NCBI GenBank assembly: GCA_036499825.1
Contig: DASYCZ010000036.1
Coordinates: forward strand, 1-64,000
Reading direction: 5' to 3'
DNA length: 64,000 nucleotides
Origin: Paradevosia sp036499825
Lineage (GTDB): Bacteria > Pseudomonadota > Alphaproteobacteria > Rhizobiales > Devosiaceae
This document shows, in pieces, positions 25,548 through 33,551 of the stretch. The notes under the pieces are model-generated. The model saw only the letters and a list, made by a program, of their open reading frames with translations, was not told the DNA's origin and made no database searches. A program made the translations under genes and the position numbers. Position 1 is the first letter of the stretch. The number at the start of each line of letters is the position of its first letter.

Positions 25548-26477
25548 ATGAGCCGAAATTTCCTGGTAGTCGACCCCGAAGAGGGCATGGATGTGCTGCG
25601 GGGGCTCGCTTCGAGCGTACGCATCAAGATCCTGAAGCTGTTGCATGTGCAGGGGCCGCTCAACGTCAACGACATCGCGGCGTCGCTGCAGCTGCCGCAA
25701 TCGACGATCTCGTCGAACGTGCAGATTCTCGAAGAGGCGGGGCTGATCCGCACCGAGACGCAGAAGGCGCGCAAGGGCAACCAGAAGATCTGCCACTCGA
25801 CGTTCGACGAGGTGCTGGTGATGTTCAAGGAGGACATCGCCCCCAACCGCTCGAACACCATAGAGGTGGCGATGCCGCTCGGGCTTTATACGAGCTGCGA
25901 GGTGTCGGCGCCGTGCGGCCTTTGTTCTACCGAGGGCATTATCGGGCTGCTCGACGTGCCCGACACCTTTCTGGAGCCCGACCGCATGAAGGCCGGGCTG
26001 ATCTGGTTCACCCAGGGCTATGTCGAATACCAGTTTCCCAACAATGCCAAGCTCGCCAAGAACGAGATCGAATCCATCGAGTTTTCGCTGGAGTTGAGTT
26101 CGGAAGTGCCGGGCACTTCGGCGGACTGGCCATCGGACATCACCGTCGCCATCAACGGCCAGGACGTGGGCACCTGGACCTCGCCGGGCGATTTCGGCGA
26201 CAAGCGCGGCGTCTATACGCCGGACTGGTGGAAGCTGAAGGGCAGCCAGTACGGCAAGCTGAAGAACTGGCGCGTCAACGCTTCGGGCACCTATGTGGAC
26301 GGCATGAAGATCTCGCCGGTCTCGCTCAAGGACCTCGACATCAATTCCCGCCACTCGATCCGCCTGCGGATCGGAGTGAAGGCCGACGCAAGGCACCCCG
26401 GCGGCATCAATATCTTCGGCCGGGGTTTCGGGAACTACGACCAGGATATCGTGCTGCGGTTGAATACGGTGCGATAG
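25548..26477 (+). CDS. ArsR-like winged-helix regulator with a C-terminal beta-rich sensor domain
   Basis: A 309-residue regulator. Residues 10 to about 90 form an ArsR-type winged helix (VLRGLASSVRIKILKLL, then VNDIAASLQLPQSTISSNVQILEEAGLI as the recognition helix). The remaining 215 residues are rich in strands and tryptophan (SADWPSDITVAINGQDVGTW), and suggest a ligand-binding beta-sandwich. A CGLCS motif near residue 125 could bind metal or sense redox state. This architecture is known in Rhizobiales next to sugar ABC operons, but none is adjacent here. Its neighbour is the divergent peroxiredoxin, which could be a target. The ATG at 25548 is the start in line with the family. Confidence 0.8.
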   Translation: MSRNFLVVDPEEGMDVLRGLASSVRIKILKLLHVQGPLNVNDIAASLQLPQSTISSNVQILEEAGLIRTETQKARKGNQKICHSTFDEVLVMFKEDIAPNRSNTIEVAMPLGLYTSCEVSAPCGLCSTEGIIGLLDVPDTFLEPDRMKAGLIWFTQGYVEYQFPNNAKLAKNEIESIEFSLELSSEVPGTSADWPSDITVAINGQDVGTWTSPGDFGDKRGVYTPDWWKLKGSQYGKLKNWRVNASGTYVDGMKISPVSLKDLDINSRHSIRLRIGVKADARHPGGINIFGRGFGNYDQDIVLRLNTVR

Positions 26478-26487
26478 CGGGGCGAGG

Positions 26488-26811
26488 TGGCTGAGAGTCC
26501 CGTTGTGGACAGGCACTCCCCTTCTATTTCCCCGGAGTCATCCCGGCGAAGGCCGGGATCCATGTGAGGAACACCCCACACGCTGGGTGCACCGGCCCGC
26601 CACGGACATGGATTCCGGCCTCCGTCGGAATGACCCGGTGGGGAGGAGAGGGCTGAAAGTCCCGCTGCGGACAGGCACTCCCCTTCTATTTTCCCGGAGT
26701 CATCCCGGCGAAGGCCGGGATCCATGTGAGGAACGCCCCATAAGCTGGATGCACCGGCCTGCTACGGACATGGATCGGCCTCCGCCGGAATGACCCGGTG
26801 GGAGGAGAGGG
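26488..26811. repeat. Tandem duplication of a 162-bp unit containing the palindromic repeat
   Basis: Two head-to-tail copies, about 26488-26650 and 26651-26811, share the same layout: ctgagagtcccgttgtggac (copy 1) or its close variant, ggcactccccttctatttt, the palindromic element, then ggaggagagggct. Within them the 110-bp element runs 26531-26642 and 26693-26803. The copies differ at a few percent of sites. The unit fills the whole gap between the regulator and creA and contains no gene. Confidence 0.85.
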
Positions 26812-27333
26812 CTACTGCGCCGCTGCCTGAGCCGGCGCACCGCTGGTCCAGGTGACGTTCAGGCCGGTGAGCGGGACGACGGAGAGCGACATCTTGCCGG
26901 AGCCGAGCTGAAGTTCGCGGGCGTGGGCGAGATAGACCAGTTCGTTGTTGGCCTTGTCGTAGATGCGCGAGACGCGCAGGCTTTTCCAGATCAGCGAGCG
27001 GTTCTGCTTGAAGATCTCCTCGCCGCCCGGGTCCATCGAGATGTTGCCGATGGTGATCGGCCCGCCCGTGGCGGCGCAATCGAGCGCCGAATAGGACGGA
27101 TCCTCGAACCAGTTGCCCTGCTGCAAGCGGTCGATGAGGCTGCGGCTGAAATAGGCGACGTGGCAGACGACGCCCTTGACCTCGGGGTCGGCCACCGCCT
27201 CGACATTGATGTCGTTGCCGGTCCAGTCGACGCCGACCTTGCCCACCGCCGTGGTGTTGTCCGGCTTGGAGCAGGCGGCAAGCATTGCCAGCAGCGCCAG
27301 CGGCACAGCGAAACGCGCGAGAGTCTTGAGCAT
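26812..27333 (-). CDS. creA: CreA-family lipoprotein
   Basis: A 173-residue protein with a signal peptide ending in a lipobox (LLAMLAACSK), so it should be anchored in a membrane and face the periplasm. The body matches the CreA family: an early VADPEVKGVVCHVAYFSRS segment, DPSYSALDC with a second cysteine, and a C-terminal LVYLAHARELQLGSGKMSLSVV. CreA is widespread in Proteobacteria, and its function is unknown despite its place near creBCD in enterics. No creBCD genes are here. The start at 27333 gives a normal-length signal peptide. A start 30 bases upstream would add residues before it. Confidence 0.88.
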   Translation of the reverse strand: MLKTLARFAVPLALLAMLAACSKPDNTTAVGKVGVDWTGNDINVEAVADPEVKGVVCHVAYFSRSLIDRLQQGNWFEDPSYSALDCAATGGPITIGNISMDPGGEEIFKQNRSLIWKSLRVSRIYDKANNELVYLAHARELQLGSGKMSLSVVPLTGLNVTWTSGAPAQAAAQ

Positions 27334-27412
27334 GGGCACCCCATTCGGTCGCCAGAGGATCAACGCCGCGTGATGTGGGGTCGGCGTTTGCCCTACGCAA
27401 GGGAAGGCAGGA

Positions 27413-28222
27413 TCAATCGTGCCGCCGGCGAAGGCGATGCTCGGCGGCCCGCACCAGGAGTGACAGCGAAATCGTCATGGTGAGGTAGAGGAACGCCACC
27501 ACATTGTAGGTTTCGAAGAACTTGAAGGTGCCGGACGAATAGACCTTGCCCAATTGCGTGATGTCCTGGACGCCGAGCGCCGAGACCAGCGCCGAATCCT
27601 TGATCATGGAGACGAAATCATTGCCGAGCGGGGGCAGCACGATGCGCAGCGCCTGCGGGCCCACCACATGGCGAAAGGCCTGCCAGCGCGACAGGCCCAG
27701 CGCCTCGGCGGCCTCCTTCTGGCCGATGTCGACGGCCTCGATGCCGGCGCGAAAGATTTCGGCGAGGAAGGCCGAATAGCACACCATCAGCGCCATGATG
27801 GCGCGCCAGGTGAAATCGAAATTGCGGACGGTTACGGCCCCCATGATGCCATTGCCGATCAGGGGCGACAGCAGCCAGTTGGCGGCCGCCACCATGGCGG
27901 GAGCGCCCACGAAGGCGACGTAGAACAGGAACACCAGGATGGGAATGCCGCGCACGATCTCGGTGTAGAAGGTGGCGATCTCGACCAGCACGCGAATGCC
28001 CGAGGTGCGCGCCAGCGCCACCAGCAGCCCCAGCGCAATGGCGAGCGCGAAGGCGACGAACGTCACCCACAGGGTCGTCACGATGCCGCCGGAGAGCGCC
28101 GTGAAAATCTGCCGGTAGCTCTGGTTGGAAACGATGGCCCAGAGCAGCACCAGGCCGCATAGCCCGATGGCGAGCAGCCACCAGGGGGTGCGGCGGTGGG
28201 ATGGACTTTTGTGGGCTGGCAC
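27413..28222 (-). CDS. Amino-acid ABC transporter permease (HisM/GlnP type)
   Basis: A permease of about 269 residues from the polar amino-acid uptake family. It has five to six membrane helices, the family start GGIVTTLWVTFVAFALAI, and the EAA loop that docks the ATPase (AEALGLSRWQAFRHVVGPQ). The C-terminus is basic. The frame is open further upstream into the binding-protein gene, but a proline- and serine-rich leader makes a late start more likely. The GTG at 28222 is chosen because it lies 10 bases past the stop of that gene. The partner binding protein is directly upstream in the same operon. No ATP-binding subunit is in the window. Confidence 0.88.
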   Translation of the reverse strand: MPAHKSPSHRRTPWWLLAIGLCGLVLLWAIVSNQSYRQIFTALSGGIVTTLWVTFVAFALAIALGLLVALARTSGIRVLVEIATFYTEIVRGIPILVFLFYVAFVGAPAMVAAANWLLSPLIGNGIMGAVTVRNFDFTWRAIMALMVCYSAFLAEIFRAGIEAVDIGQKEAAEALGLSRWQAFRHVVGPQALRIVLPPLGNDFVSMIKDSALVSALGVQDITQLGKVYSSGTFKFFETYNVVAFLYLTMTISLSLLVRAAEHRLRRRHD

Positions 28223-28232
28223 GGGCGAAGGG

Positions 28233-29033
28233 CTATTGGGCGGCGTTATACTGGTAGAACCATTTGTCGGTGAGCTTGGCCAGCGTGCCATCGGCCACTA
28301 TCGTGGCCAGCGCCGCATTGACGGGATCGAGCAGGTCGGAGCCCGGCGTCAGGATGAAGCCGAAGCTCTCGGCACCCAGGGCATTGCCGACCTCCTTGAA
28401 GGCTCCCGGATTGGCGCCGATGAAACCATTGGCCGAGCTCTGGTCCATCAGGACGGTATCGACATCGCCCGATTTCAGGGCCTGGACCGAGGTGCCGAAC
28501 GTATCGAACAGCTTGATGCGCGGATTGGCCTCGTTGCCGTCGAGCACGGAATTGACGGCGACGTAGAAATTGGTGGTGCCCGCCTGGGCGCCGATCAGCA
28601 GGTCGGGGTTGGCGGCAAAGCTCCTGGCATCGGCAAAGCGGGTCTCGTCGGCGCGCACCAGCATGAATTGCTGGCTGGTGAGATAGGAATCGGAAACGTC
28701 GATCTGGCCGGACCGTTCGGGCGTGATGGTGATGCCATCCATGCCGATATCGAACTGGCCGTCATGGACGGCCTGCATCATGACGTCCCAGCTCGAGATC
28801 TGCCAATCGACGCCGGCGTTGAGCCGCCGGGCGATCTCGTTGAAGAGATCGTATTCGAGGCCGACGCCCTGCCCGGTTTTGGGATCGGCGAAGTTCAGCG
28901 GCACATAGGCGTTCTCGGTGACCGCCTTGATGGTGCGGCCATGAAGATCGGGCAGACGCTGTTGCGCGGCGGCAGGCGTGGCAAGGCCCAGGGCCAGCGC
29001 CCCGGCGGCGATCAATGCGGACAAGAGCTTCAT
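28233..29033 (-). CDS. Periplasmic amino-acid-binding protein (family 3)
   Basis: A 266-residue solute-binding protein. The signal peptide is MKLLSALIAAGALALGLATPAAA. The family 3 pattern follows: TENAYVPLNFADPKTGQGVGLEYDL, then the ligand-loop motif GQFDIGMDGITITPERSGQIDVS, then a second-lobe region with QAGTTNFYVAV and DVDTVLMDQ. It delivers an amino acid or similar polar solute to the permease encoded 10 bases downstream. Gggagg precedes the ATG at 29033. The exact ligand cannot be read from the sequence; the aspartates in the loop fit binding of an alpha-amino group. Confidence 0.92.
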   Translation of the reverse strand: MKLLSALIAAGALALGLATPAAAQQRLPDLHGRTIKAVTENAYVPLNFADPKTGQGVGLEYDLFNEIARRLNAGVDWQISSWDVMMQAVHDGQFDIGMDGITITPERSGQIDVSDSYLTSQQFMLVRADETRFADARSFAANPDLLIGAQAGTTNFYVAVNSVLDGNEANPRIKLFDTFGTSVQALKSGDVDTVLMDQSSANGFIGANPGAFKEVGNALGAESFGFILTPGSDLLDPVNAALATIVADGTLAKLTDKWFYQYNAAQ

Positions 29034-29158
29034 GAGACGCCTCCCTGGCGTTGGCAGGGACGACTATGGCAGATGCGGGCAAAGAGTGGAGCAGATTTTC
29101 GCCGGACTTCCGCCGGCGGTGTTCGCGGTTCCTCGCGCCGAGGAACCGCAGAGCAGGA

Positions 29159-29656
29159 TCAGGCGCCGGCCTTGGCCTTCGGCTTGGCTTTGGGGGCCGG
29201 CTTGGCTGCGGGCTTGGCGGCCGCCTTGGCTGCGGGCTTCGCGGCAGCAGGCTTGGCGGCGGCAGCAGGCTTTTCAGCTGCAGCGGCAGCGGCTTCGTCG
29301 ATGGTGGCGGCGCCCGGGCCGTTCTTCTTTACCGAGGCGATGGCGTTCTTGGCGCTGGCCTTGGAGGTGTAGGTTTCGGAGCGCACCATGATTTCGCCAT
29401 TGCGGGCGCGGAAGCGGACGAAATGCTCGCCATTCTTGGAGGCTTCGATCTCGAAGCGGTAACCGCTGCCGGTCTGGCCCTCGGAGAGATCGACCACAGC
29501 CGCTTCGGGCGCGTTTTTCTGCAGCGAGGCGATGCAGTTACGGGCGCTGGCCTTGGACTTGTAGTTCTCGGACCAGACGATCACTTCGGAATTGTAAAGG
29601 AACTGCACACGATATTCGCCCGCTTTGGCGGCTACGATCTTGAAGCTATGCGGCAT
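29159..29656 (-). CDS. YegP-family protein with two DUF1508 repeats and a lysine/alanine/proline-rich tail
   Basis: A 165-residue protein. Two copies of the YegP unit lie at about residues 4-50 and 63-110; each reads F-I--AK-GE(Y/H)-V-F--N-E-(I/V)--SE-Y-SKASA-N-I-S. The last 50 residues are low complexity (AAAKPAAKAAAKPAAKPAPK), like the C-terminal tail of histone H1 or bacterial HC1-like proteins. The tail suggests nucleic-acid binding. Single YegP repeats occur widely without known role. The ATG at 29656 is preferred over a GTG at 29671 because gggagag then falls at the right distance. Confidence 0.85.
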   Translation of the reverse strand: MPHSFKIVAAKAGEYRVQFLYNSEVIVWSENYKSKASARNCIASLQKNAPEAAVVDLSEGQTGSGYRFEIEASKNGEHFVRFRARNGEIMVRSETYTSKASAKNAIASVKKNGPGAATIDEAAAAAAEKPAAAAKPAAAKPAAKAAAKPAAKPAPKAKPKAKAGA

Positions 29657-29755
29657 AGGCGTCTCTCCCACAAAAAGGCGAGCGATTCGGTGCGCCCACC
29701 GGTTCCATCGGCGGTAAGTCTTACTACCGTTGAGAAATTTGGAAAGTGCTTATCG

Positions 29756-30061
29756 TCAAGGCGTCTCGCCGGTCTTTTGGCGGTCGATATGCCCGAGATC
29801 GCGGTCGGGATCGATGCGGTCGCGGACTCGCTGTTTCAGCGTCTTCACATCGGGAAAACCGCCGTCGCGCTTGCGCTCCCAGATCAACTCGCCATCGAGG
29901 CGGATTTCAAAGATGCCGCCGGTGCCGGGTACCAGCGTGACGCCGCCAATATCGGTCGAGAAAGTCTGCAGCACTTCCTGCGCCATCCAGCCGGCGCGCA
30001 GCAGCCAGTTGCACTGGGTACAGTAGGTGATGGAAAGAGTGGGCTTTGCGGCATCGGTCAT
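29756..30061 (-). CDS. SelT/SelW/SelH (Rdx) family protein
   Basis: A 101-residue protein of the Rdx family, with a thioredoxin-like fold and a redox motif close to the N-terminus (ITYCTQCNWLLRAGWMAQE, C-x-x-C). The family signature GGIFEIRLDGELIWERKRDGGFPD, followed by LKQRVRDRI, completes it. In selenoprotein forms the second cysteine is Sec, here both are Cys. It probably acts as a small thiol oxidoreductase. The ATG at 30061 opens the conserved part; an open frame continues upstream but lies opposite the next gene and lacks family similarity. Confidence 0.9.
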   Translation of the reverse strand: MTDAAKPTLSITYCTQCNWLLRAGWMAQEVLQTFSTDIGGVTLVPGTGGIFEIRLDGELIWERKRDGGFPDVKTLKQRVRDRIDPDRDLGHIDRQKTGETP

Positions 30062-30094
30062 AAGGCCAGCATGGCGCGTTGCGGCCGGGGACAC

Positions 30095-30124
30095 AAGAAG
30101 AAGGCCGCCCCTGGGGACGGCCTT
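30095..30124 (-). terminator. Terminator-like hairpin after the DUF1236 gene
   Basis: Read leftward, aaggccg-tcccc and gggg-cggcctt form a stem with one bulged base, followed by tcttcttgt, a weak T-rich stretch. It lies 11 bases beyond the DUF1236 stop and before the SelW gene, so it may only partly end transcription. Confidence 0.6.
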
Positions 30125-30134
30125 CCAATGATTG

Positions 30135-30758
30135 TTACTTGATCCAGACGACGGTCCGGTTGGTGTTGTCGATGAGCGCCGGGCGATCATCGATATAGAC
30201 GTAGGAATAGCTCGGATTGTCGGGCACCGGCGCCAGCTGCACGCTCTGGTCGAGCTGGTAGCCGGGGCCCACATCACCATCGACCACCACGGGCGTGCCG
30301 GGATTCTGCTCGATATAGGTGACGGTCGACTGCGGCACCGCATAGCCCGGCGACATCACCACCTGGCGGCTGTTGTTGTCGACGATGTAGACGCGGTTAT
30401 TGGTATAGACATAGCCATATTGCGGATCGGTCGGCACCTGGTGCAGCTCGACATCGGCGCCCAGCGTGCTGCCGACATCGATGGGCCCGTTGAGCACGAT
30501 CGGATCAACCGGATTATTACCCGCATAGGCCACCGTATCGTCGGAAACCGCGACGCTGCCGCCGATCACGGCGCCGGAAAAACCGCCGATGACGGCGCCG
30601 ACCGGGCCACCCAATACAAAGCCCAGCGCTGCGCCACCCATGCCGGCACCGGCACCACCGATGGCCGCATCCGCATTGGCCTTGGCATTCTGGGCCAGAA
30701 CCGGGGAGGCAGCGCCGAGGGCCAGAATGGCGACCCCGGCCAAAAGAAACTTGCGCAT
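30135..30758 (-). CDS. DUF1236 domain envelope protein
   Basis: A 207-residue exported protein. The signal peptide is MRKFLLAGVAILALGAASPVLA. It is followed by a glycine-rich hydrophobic hairpin (GGAALGFVLGGPVGAVIGGFSGAVIGGSVAV), a glycine-zipper type segment that may insert in a membrane. Two DUF1236-like units come next, each of the form VGSTLGADVELHQVP, then YGYVYTNNRVYIVD; the second ends in NRTVVWIK. DUF1236 proteins are periplasmic, often paired in tandem, and of unknown function. The ATG at 30758 has ggagaac upstream. Confidence 0.82.
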   Translation of the reverse strand: MRKFLLAGVAILALGAASPVLAQNAKANADAAIGGAGAGMGGAALGFVLGGPVGAVIGGFSGAVIGGSVAVSDDTVAYAGNNPVDPIVLNGPIDVGSTLGADVELHQVPTDPQYGYVYTNNRVYIVDNNSRQVVMSPGYAVPQSTVTYIEQNPGTPVVVDGDVGPGYQLDQSVQLAPVPDNPSYSYVYIDDRPALIDNTNRTVVWIK

Positions 30759-30869
30759 TTTGTTCTCCATCATGTCGTTGAACACCCCGCTGGGGGAGCT
30801 AACGGAGGCAATGGTGGATCGTTCCGTTATGCGGAAGGTGGCCCGGGACTGTGGCCGATCGGCCACCCG

Positions 30870-31289
30870 TCAGAGATAGGCGGTGATCTGGGGCGCCTGC
30901 ATTTGCCGGTCGTTGCGCCCATCCTCATAGATGACGGGCGCGGCGGCGAGATCGGCCTCGGGCGCATCGTCGAGGGTCGAAACGTTGACGGCGTGGAACC
31001 AGCCGCCCATCAAATCGAGAAACCCGCGTGAGAACACATGCGTGCCGCAGCGTGGGCAGTGATAATGATGGATGTTGCCCGGCGGCCAGGCTGAATGCGG
31101 CGCCTGGTAGTCGGCTATAAGGTCTTGGCCCTCAAGCACTTCGACATCGCCGCCGCCGGTAAAGGATTTGCGATAGCCGAGCTTGAGGCAGAAGCTGCAA
31201 TTGCAGCGGCGAATGCCCTCCGCCAGGTCGAGGCTGGCCGCATAGGCGACGGCGCCGCAATGGCAGGAGCCGTGATAGAGCGTCTTCAT
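30870..31289 (-). CDS. GFA-family (glutathione-dependent formaldehyde-activating like) zinc protein
   Basis: A 139-residue protein with the Mss4-like fold of the GFA family. The cysteine set for structural zinc and a second metal is complete: GSCHCGAV, CNCSFC, and the later CPRCG. GFA was named for speeding formation of S-hydroxymethylglutathione, though most members have unknown substrates. The start overlaps the stop of the upstream SRPBCC gene by four bases (atga), so the two are translationally coupled. Their pairing with an operator upstream suggests a small regulated response unit. Confidence 0.9.
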   Translation of the reverse strand: MKTLYHGSCHCGAVAYAASLDLAEGIRRCNCSFCLKLGYRKSFTGGGDVEVLEGQDLIADYQAPHSAWPPGNIHHYHCPRCGTHVFSRGFLDLMGGWFHAVNVSTLDDAPEADLAAAPVIYEDGRNDRQMQAPQITAYL

Positions 31290-31750
31290 GCGGCTTGTCC
31301 TTCCACATAGGCTTCCTGCTTGACGAGGCATTCGGTCCAGCCGCCGATATGGCTGTCGCGCTCCGCAACCGAGCGGAACGGCGTCTGGTGGAACGATTGC
31401 AGGGTCTTGCCGTCCTTTTCGGTGAAGGTGACAGTGATGACGGTATCGAGCGCGCCCTCCAGTTCCCAGCGGAAGGTGAAGACCAGGCGCTGGTTGGGCA
31501 CGATCTCCCGATAGATGCCGCTCATATGGCTTTCACCATCGGCCACGGAGCGGATGGAGGCGCGCCAGGCGCCGCCTTCGCGAAAATCCATGGTGACACC
31601 AGGACAGGTAAATTCCCGCGGCCCCCACCAGCGCACCATGAATTCCGGGCGCGTCCACACCCGATAGACCAGCGCCACCGGCGCATCGAAGGTGCGGTTG
31701 ATGAGCAGCTCATCGTCGGGGATGGGACGCAGAAGGGGCGCGGCGGGCAT
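31286..31750 (-). CDS. SRPBCC / AHSA1-domain protein
   Basis: A 154-residue protein of the AHSA1 branch of the START-like (SRPBCC) fold. It shows the family pattern: INRTFDAPVALVYRVWTRPEFMVRWWGP near the start, DFREGGAWRASI, GIYREIVPNQRLVFTFRW, and a C-terminal helix GGWTECLVKQEAYVE. These proteins have a deep hydrophobic pocket for small ligands. In many bacteria they are encoded beside an ArsR-type repressor, which is missing here. A perfect inverted repeat lies 14 bases upstream of the ATG. The gene is first in a two-gene operon with the GFA gene. Confidence 0.9.
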   Translation of the reverse strand: MPAAPLLRPIPDDELLINRTFDAPVALVYRVWTRPEFMVRWWGPREFTCPGVTMDFREGGAWRASIRSVADGESHMSGIYREIVPNQRLVFTFRWELEGALDTVITVTFTEKDGKTLQSFHQTPFRSVAERDSHIGGWTECLVKQEAYVEGQAA

Positions 31751-31763
31751 GGAGGGACTCCTG

Positions 31764-31787
31764 TTATTTAACGTATATGTTAAATAA
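31764..31787. promoter_or_regulatory. Perfect inverted repeat, likely repressor operator
   Basis: ttatttaac (31764-31772) and gttaaataa (31779-31787) form 9-bp arms around gtatat. The site is AT-rich in a GC-rich setting, lies 14 bases upstream of the SRPBCC start, and overlaps where its promoter should be. Symmetry and place fit an ArsR-type dimer site; the regulator is not identified. Confidence 0.75.
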
Positions 31788-32505
31788 TGTTTGGGGGATG
31801 GTCAAGTTGTGTGGGGCGGGATTTGGGCAGGCATCCGCGGGGCGCCGGTGGTCCCATCCCTCCATTTTCCCCGCGTCATCCCCGGTGTATGGCGGGCGGG
31901 GCAATGGCCCCAGTGGGTGTCACAATTCTCCGGCACCATCCCTCCCTCATCACCGGGTCATCCCGGCGAAGGCCGGGATCCATGCAGGGAGCGGCCCACA
32001 GGCTGGATGTACGTGGTGCGCCACGGACATGGATTCTGGCCTTCGCCGGAATGACCCGGTGGGGGGAGATGGAGATTATCCACCATCGCACCCCTCGTCC
32101 GGCCCTTGGGCCACCTTCGCCCCAGAGGGGCGAAGGGACTGAGAGATTGGCGGCTCTTGCCCCTCGCGCCTCCGGCGACTTCGATGCCGTTCCGCAGGCG
32201 AGGCAATCGCCCCCGCGGGGCGTGACAATTCTCCGGCACCATCCCTCCCTCACCACCGGGTCATCCCGGCGAAGGCCGGGATCCATGCGGGGAGCGGCCC
32301 ACAGGCTGGATGTATGCGGTGAGCCACGGACATGGATTCCGGCCTGCGCCGGAATGACCCGGTGGGGGAGATAGGGATTATCCACCATCGTAGACCCCTC
32401 ATCCGGCCCTTTGGGCCACCTTCTCCCCAGAGGGGCGAAGGGACTGGGAGGCGAGGCAATCGCCCGAGCGGGGCGTCGCAATTCTCCGGCACTATCCTCC
32501 CTCAC
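31788..32505. repeat. Repeat-filled intergenic region: two composite repeat units
   Basis: No gene is supported. Two composite units of about 300 bp lie head to tail. Each has cacaattctccggcaccat or a close variant, the 110-bp palindromic element (31951-32061 and 32254-32364), gattatccaccatcg, and a third motif (ggccctttgggccacctt, then ccagaggggcgaagg). The start of a third unit, with its element split by an insertion, follows at 32470. Confidence 0.85.
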
Positions 32506-32512
32506 CACCGGG

Positions 32513-33508
32513 TCATCCCGGCGGAGGCCGGGAGGTGGATTCTCGTTTGAAGTGCAACATTTGCTCGGAGCAGACCTCTGCTGGGGTTTTCCAGTCAAGG
32601 CATTTGCGGGGGGTATTGTTGTAGGCGGCGATGAGGGCGACGAGGGTGGCGTGGTCGATCGTGGCGAGGTCGGTCTTGCGCGGCAGGAAGCGGCGCATGC
32701 GGCCGATGGCGTTCTCGATGCCGCCTTTCTGCCAGGGCGCGTGCGGATCGCAAAAGAAGGTCTGGATGCCGATGGCGTTGAGGTCATAGTGGCGGGCGAA
32801 CTCGGTGCCGTTATCGAAGGTGACGGTGCGGCGCAGGGACTGGGGCAGGGCGCTGAGGGTAGCGGCGATGGCCTGCGCCACGGGCTGGGCCTGCTTGGAT
32901 GGCAGGTAGGCGCCGATCAGGCTGCGGCTCATGCGCTCATGCAGGATGAGCAGGTTCTGGCCATAGCGCGAGAAGGCCATGAGATCGGCTTCCCAATGCC
33001 CCGGCACCAACCGTCCGGCCACCTCGGCTGGGCGCTGCGTCAAGCAGATCCGGTGGCTCATATGCAGGGCCGGGCTACCACCCCGTCGGGCCCGACGGCC
33101 GCGCCTGAACTTGCTGCGGGGCAGGTAATGGCGCCAACTGAAGTCGTTGTGGCGCGTCACCTGGGCATAGATGAAGCGGTAGATGGTCTCGGTGCCGATC
33201 CCATGTCGGGAGCGTCCAGCAATCTGCTCGGGGGACCAGCCCGCCATCAGTTGCCGCAACACCTGGTGGCGCAGCCCGCCATCGCGGTCGAGCCGGCTGC
33301 CGCTCCAGCGCCGGGCGCGGGCCTGTTGCTGGGCATAGGTCGGCTTGTAGCCGCCCCCTGCTCCGCTGTTGCGCTTCAACTCCCGAGCAATCGAGGATGG
33401 CGCGCGATCCAGACCTGCAGCGATCTGCCGGATCGAGACCCCCTGGGTACGTAGCCGGGCAATCTCGCACCTCTCCTCAACACTGAACTGTCGATATCTG
33501 TGTCCCAT
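32513..33508 (-). CDS. IS30-family transposase
   Basis: A 331-residue DDE transposase. The N-terminal helix-turn-helix is typical of IS30 (FSVEERCEIARLRTQGVSIRQIAAGL, then APSSIARELKRN). The catalytic core follows: VPGHWEADLM with the first Asp, VTFDNGTEFARHY with the second Asp, and the Glu in QKGGIENAIGRMRR. The frame is intact. The start at 33508 lies just inside the right inverted repeat. The last residues (about seven) and the stop codon are read from the host repeat beyond the left end of the element, so this copy has a site-specific C-terminus. Confidence 0.95.
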   Translation of the reverse strand: MGHRYRQFSVEERCEIARLRTQGVSIRQIAAGLDRAPSSIARELKRNSGAGGGYKPTYAQQQARARRWSGSRLDRDGGLRHQVLRQLMAGWSPEQIAGRSRHGIGTETIYRFIYAQVTRHNDFSWRHYLPRSKFRRGRRARRGGSPALHMSHRICLTQRPAEVAGRLVPGHWEADLMAFSRYGQNLLILHERMSRSLIGAYLPSKQAQPVAQAIAATLSALPQSLRRTVTFDNGTEFARHYDLNAIGIQTFFCDPHAPWQKGGIENAIGRMRRFLPRKTDLATIDHATLVALIAAYNNTPRKCLDWKTPAEVCSEQMLHFKRESTSRPPPG

Positions 33509-33551
33509 GACAACACCTTAATCTGGTGTTGCACTTCGTTTGAGAACTTAG
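32533..33551 (-). mobile_element. IS30-family insertion sequence
   Basis: The element is about 1019 bp, with imperfect inverted repeats near its ends. The left has ttctcgtttgaagtgcaaca and the right, read inward, has ttctcaaacgaagtgcaaca, sharing 16 of 20 bases. The host sequence on both sides is ggg (32530-32532 and 33552-33554), consistent with a 3-bp target duplication inside gccgggatcc. The exact ends are uncertain by a base or two because of the G run. One transposase gene fills the element. Confidence 0.88.

Noticed and set aside
26503..26793. Open frames with a HPGEGRDPCEE peptide in repeat-filled gaps (also 31787-32374 and 31876-32787)
   Set aside because: The peptide is simply the translation of the dispersed palindromic repeat; no ribosome sites and no family similarity.
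27362..27388. Hairpin aacgccg / cggcgtt after the ABC permease as a terminator
   Set aside because: The stem is only 7 bp with a 13-base loop and no U tract on either strand, so it was not called.
31905..32505. Possible second CRISPR array because of regularly repeated segments
   Set aside because: The repeated units are about 300 bp, internally palindromic and scattered across the window; there is no short repeat-spacer pattern.
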